Part shown: positions 12,231 through 14,851 of the stretch, in pieces
Position numbering within the stretch: position 1 is the stretch's first letter
How the letters are laid out: each line of letters opens with the position of its first letter
Assembly: GCA_900753135.1 (NCBI GenBank)
Contig: CAADXZ010000068.1
Span: forward strand, 1 to 14,851
Reading direction: 5' to 3'
Source: Clostridia bacterium
GTDB lineage: Bacteria > Bacillota > Clostridia > TANB77 > UBA1234
DNA length: 14,851 nucleotides
The notes under the pieces: model-generated
Databases searched by the model: none
The model's input: only the letters and a program-made list of their open reading frames with translations
What the model was told of the DNA's origin: nothing
Made by a program: the position numbers and the translations under genes

Positions 12231-12755
12231 CTATTCAACATTCATAAAATATTTATATCCATTATGTTTAGCAATATTCAAAGCATCTTCTTCTTCTTTT
12301 GCTAACTTATACTTTGAAACACCATTTTCAATTGGCTTTGCATATGTTGTTGTTGTATTATCTCTAGAATATATTCCATTGATTACGACTCCATTATCTT
12401 CAAAATCAAGCAAAGCAAGTGCAAAACACAAGTCACTACCTGTATTTTGAAATGCTGTGTATCGTACCATTCCAACTTTTTGTATGCATTTTTGCATGTT
12501 TTTTTCTATTTCTTTACAATACTTTTTCAAAGATGCTGTTTCTTCAACAACATTCAATACATTTTTCATATATCTACTTAATATCTCTTCAAAATTTTCA
12601 CCATTTCCTAATCTTTTCATAAATTGCTTGTATTTTTTATCTAGCATTACAGTCTTCACTATATTGTATATAAGTAGGCATGTATTTATAAAAAGCACTG
12701 TAAACATCATAATTCCAAAGCTTTCACTTCTAGTAAAATTAACTAACCAATCCAT
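12231..12755 (-). CDS. DUF4446 family membrane-anchored protein
   Basis: This 174-residue protein has an N-terminal membrane helix (about 13-36), a charged helical or coiled-coil middle (about 38-92) and a C-terminal conserved block. That block contains KVGMVRYTAFQNTGSDLCFALALLD, NGVVINGIYSRD and YAKPIENGVSKYKLAKEEEDAL. It is characteristic of the DUF4446 family, often found beside parB in Firmicutes, as here. Function is unknown; the helix would place most of the protein on one face of the membrane near the chromosome-segregation operon. The ATG is preceded by GGAG about 9 bases upstream. It lies 134 bases after parB and may be co-transcribed with parA-parB or have its own promoter. Confidence 0.87.
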   Translation of the reverse strand: MDWLVNFTRSESFGIMMFTVLFINTCLLIYNIVKTVMLDKKYKQFMKRLGNGENFEEILSRYMKNVLNVVEETASLKKYCKEIEKNMQKCIQKVGMVRYTAFQNTGSDLCFALALLDFEDNGVVINGIYSRDNTTTTYAKPIENGVSKYKLAKEEEDALNIAKHNGYKYFMNVE

Positions 12756-12889
12756 ATCATCATCTCCATTTTATGGACTTCATTCTTTTTATTTTTTACA
12801 AAATAACTACTATTCTCTAATATACAAAAAGTCAGTACAATTATTTCTTATTCAATAGTAAGGTAACAAATTTTTCAACCTTATATGTT

Positions 12890-13789
12890 TTATTTTTTTT
12901 CTATTGTATCTAATATTCTATCTAACTCTTCCATAGAGTAATACTCTATAATTATCTTTCCTTTTGATTTTGTAGACGGATTAAGAGTTACTTTTGTTCC
13001 TAATGCTTGTTTTAATCTATTCTCAACTTCTTTATAATTTGCATCTAATTTTTTAGTTTTAGTATTCTTTTTACCCTTAGCTGCAGACTTTTTCTCTTCT
13101 TTTTCTTCTTTTACCAACGCCTCAGCATCTCTAACACTTAAATCTAAATTTATAATATCTAATGCAAGTTTATATTGTTTTTGTGGACTATCAATTGCCA
13201 CCAAACTTCTTGCATGTCCTTCTGATAATTTGCCTTCACTAACTAAATCCAAAACTCTATCATCAAGATTTAATATTCTTACTGTATTAGCAATTGCACT
13301 TCTACTTTTGCCTAATGTTTTTGAAAGTTGTTCTTGAGTCAAATCATGTTCTTCCATTAATTCTTTTAATGCTCTTGCTGTCTCAATAGGATTTAAATTT
13401 TCTCTCTGTATATTTTCAATTAATGCAACTTCTCTTATTTTTCTTTCATCATAATCTCTAACAATTGCAGGAATTGTTTTAAGACCTGCGACTTTTGATG
13501 CACGCCATCTTCTTTCTCCTGCAATTATTTGATAATAATTATCTTTTTTAGTTACAATAATGGGTTGTAAAACACCATGTTCCTTGATTGAATCTGCAAG
13601 TTCTGCTATTTTATCGTTATCAAAAGCTTTTCTTGGCTGATTAACATTTGGCTCTATCTCATTAATTTTCATTTCAATAACTTTTTCAGATTTTCCGTTT
13701 AAACTTTCTCCGCCTAATAAATCAACATCAACATTTGATGGAAATAATGCTTCTAATCCTTTTCCTAATCCACTTTTTCCAAGTGCCAT
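12890..13789 (-). CDS. parB: Chromosome-partitioning protein ParB (Spo0J-like)
   Basis: ParB is a CTP-dependent DNA clamp that loads at parS, spreads along DNA and recruits ParA and SMC to segregate the origin region. The 299-residue protein has an N-terminal GKGLEALF (9-16), which stimulates ParA. An N-domain with CTP-binding GERRWRA (91-97) and ENIQRENLNPIE (124-135) follows. The helix-turn-helix region lies at about 150-175 (LSKTLGKSRSAIANTVRIL). A lysine/glutamate-rich linker (about 225-250) leads to a C-terminal dimerisation domain (about 252-299). Length and motifs are normal for the Spo0J/Soj system. AAGGAGGA precedes the ATG. It lies 44 bases after parA. Confidence 0.95.
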   Translation of the reverse strand: MALGKSGLGKGLEALFPSNVDVDLLGGESLNGKSEKVIEMKINEIEPNVNQPRKAFDNDKIAELADSIKEHGVLQPIIVTKKDNYYQIIAGERRWRASKVAGLKTIPAIVRDYDERKIREVALIENIQRENLNPIETARALKELMEEHDLTQEQLSKTLGKSRSAIANTVRILNLDDRVLDLVSEGKLSEGHARSLVAIDSPQKQYKLALDIINLDLSVRDAEALVKEEKEEKKSAAKGKKNTKTKKLDANYKEVENRLKQALGTKVTLNPSTKSKGKIIIEYYSMEELDRILDTIEKK

Positions 13790-13833
13790 TATAAATTCCT
13801 CCTTACTATTTCTAATTATCTTTATTTGTTATA

Positions 13834-14604
13834 TTAAGTTTTGATTTTGTTCTGTCTAATTATCTCATTTGCAAGTGAAACATATGCTTTTGCGCCATCA
13901 GATCTTTTATCATATAATGCAATTGGCATTCCATAACTAGGAGCTTCACTAAGCTTTACATTCCTTGGTATTATCGTCTTATATACTCTATTCTTAAAAT
14001 ATTTTTTTACTTCATCTATAACTTGTTTAGATAGGTTTGTTCTAGCATCATACATTGTTAAAACAACACCTTCAATATCAAGTTTTGGATTTAGATGTTT
14101 TTGAACTAAATCAATTGTACTCATCAATTGACCTAATCCTTCCAATGCATAATACTCACATTGAATTGGTACTAAAACTGAATCAGATGCTGTTAAAGCA
14201 TTTAATGTGACTAATCCCAAAGAAGGAGGACAATCTATTATAATGTAATCATACTCTACTCTTGCACTATTTAAAGCATCTTTTAATTTAGTTTCTCTCG
14301 AAATTTGAGAAACCAATTCAACTTCTGCACCTGCCAAATCTATATTTGAAGCACATAAATCCAAATTAGGAATTACAGTTGGTTGTATAACATTTTGAAT
14401 ATCTTCGTTGTTCATTATCAAATTATATGTTGACTTTCCAAAATCTTTTTTTCCACCAACACCACTTGTAGCATTTCCCTGTGGATCTGCATCAACTAGC
14501 AAAACTTTCTTTTTAGCCAAAGCAAGGCAAGAACTTAAGTTTACTGATGTTGTGGTCTTTCCAACTCCTCCCTTTTGATTAGCTATTGATATAATTTTAC
14601 CCAT
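13834..14604 (-). CDS. parA: Chromosome-partitioning ATPase ParA (Soj-like)
   Basis: ParA is a deviant Walker A ATPase that forms dimers on DNA, interacts with ParB at the origin region and also affects DnaA activity in Bacillus. The 256-residue protein begins MGKIISIANQKGGVGKTTT. The deviant Walker A KGGVGKTT lies at about 10-17, DADPQGN at about 39-45 and the Walker B IIDCPPSLG near 121-129. The frame is open to 14616, but ATG at 14604 is preferred because GGAGGT is about 5 bases before it. The parS-like site at 14619-14634 lies just upstream of the ribosome site. It is the first gene of the parA-parB operon. The gene upstream (in Bacillus usually noc/gid genes) is not in the window. Confidence 0.95.
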   Translation of the reverse strand: MGKIISIANQKGGVGKTTTSVNLSSCLALAKKKVLLVDADPQGNATSGVGGKKDFGKSTYNLIMNNEDIQNVIQPTVIPNLDLCASNIDLAGAEVELVSQISRETKLKDALNSARVEYDYIIIDCPPSLGLVTLNALTASDSVLVPIQCEYYALEGLGQLMSTIDLVQKHLNPKLDIEGVVLTMYDARTNLSKQVIDEVKKYFKNRVYKTIIPRNVKLSEAPSYGMPIALYDKRSDGAKAYVSLANEIIRQNKIKT

Positions 14605-14618
14605 TTTTACCTCCATTT

Positions 14619-14634
14619 TGTTTCATGTGAAACT
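14619..14634. promoter_or_regulatory. parS-like ParB-binding site in the parA leader
   Basis: TGTTTCATGTGAAACT matches 14 of 16 bases of the Firmicute parS consensus TGTTTCACGTGAAACA. The changes are the central C to T and the last A to T. It lies between the predicted parA promoter and ribosome site. ParB binding here could nucleate the partition complex and repress parA-parB. Confidence 0.78.
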
Positions 14635-14658
14635 TAATAATTTCTTTTGTACAAAACA

Positions 14659-14687
14659 ATTATATATTTAAATGTTTTTTTTGTATA
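14659..14687 (-). promoter_or_regulatory. Candidate promoter of the parA-parB operon
   Basis: On the minus strand TATACA (14682-14687), a 17-base spacer and perfect TATAAT (14659-14664). The -35 matches four of six. Start would lie near 14652, placing the parS-like site in the leader. Confidence 0.5.
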
Positions 14688-14851
14688 TATTATTTTAGAA
14701 AATAACATATTTTTTACATGTTAAAATATATAAATTAAGTATCAAAATTTATTTTTTTCGTAGAGTAGGCTTTGTGTTCCATTGCTTATTTTAGTTGATA
14801 TAATCATGTTTATGGAGCACGCTGTGCTCCGCTACAAGCTAAGTACAGCAA
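14688..14851. other. AT-rich right-end region with a GC-richer hairpin
   Basis: No convincing gene is seen. Near 14814-14830 GGAGCAC/GTGCTCC form a perfect 7-bp stem with a 3-base loop, in an otherwise AT-rich tract, without a clear T run on either side. The neighbouring upstream gene is cut off by the window edge. Nothing else is recognised. Confidence 0.4.

Noticed and set aside
14811..14851. Partial coding frame at the right edge
   Set aside because: The short open stretch on the minus strand has no recognisable protein and overlaps a hairpin.

Overview
The window looks like origin-proximal chromosome of a low-GC Gram-positive bacterium, most likely an anaerobic Clostridia-type Firmicute. 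The DNA is very AT-rich, with strong AGGAGG-type ribosome sites and TTGACA/TATAAT promoters. It carries a Soj/Spo0J-type parA-parB pair with a parS-like site, a DUF4446 gene next to parB, an S-layer-homology protein, a 3D-domain wall protein and a prepilin-like surface protein. Both tRNA genes encode their CCA end. The species cannot be named from the sequence alone.

Layout, left to right. Positions 1-245 are non-coding, with two DnaA-box-like words and inverted repeats. Positions 250-3741 hold a minus-strand operon running rsmA(ksgA), a receiver-GGDEF protein, an unknown membrane-anchored protein and tmk, with a promoter before rsmA and a strong terminator after tmk. The receiver-GGDEF gene carries an apparent +1 frameshift near its start. 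Positions 3864-5943 hold two divergent envelope genes: a 3D-domain wall protein (minus) and an SLH-domain protein (plus), each with its own terminator. Positions 5981-8983 encode a 1000-residue minus-strand surface protein with a class III-like (prepilin) signal and many Ig-like repeats. A small unknown gene follows (9315-9572), then a maf plus ComEC-like metallo-beta-lactamase operon (9707-11407). Positions 11408-11822 are a mosaic of direct repeats and consecutive hairpins with no protein gene. It abuts two minus-strand tRNA-Ser genes (GCU and UGA). The right end holds parA, parB and a DUF4446 gene, all on the minus strand.

How it fits together: parA/parB/parS, rsmA, tmk and a YabE-like 3D protein are all commonly near oriC in Firmicutes, so the window probably lies close to the origin. 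The SLH protein, 3D protein and pilin-signal Ig-repeat protein form a cell-envelope block. The most unusual material is (a) the tRNA-Ser 3' end and its terminator, duplicated 184 bp away within an A-B-A-B repeat mosaic, (b) the frameshifted, signature-degenerate receiver-GGDEF gene in a ribosome/nucleotide operon, and (c) the parS-like site in the parA leader. I saw no strong evidence of a wholly new defence or mobile system.
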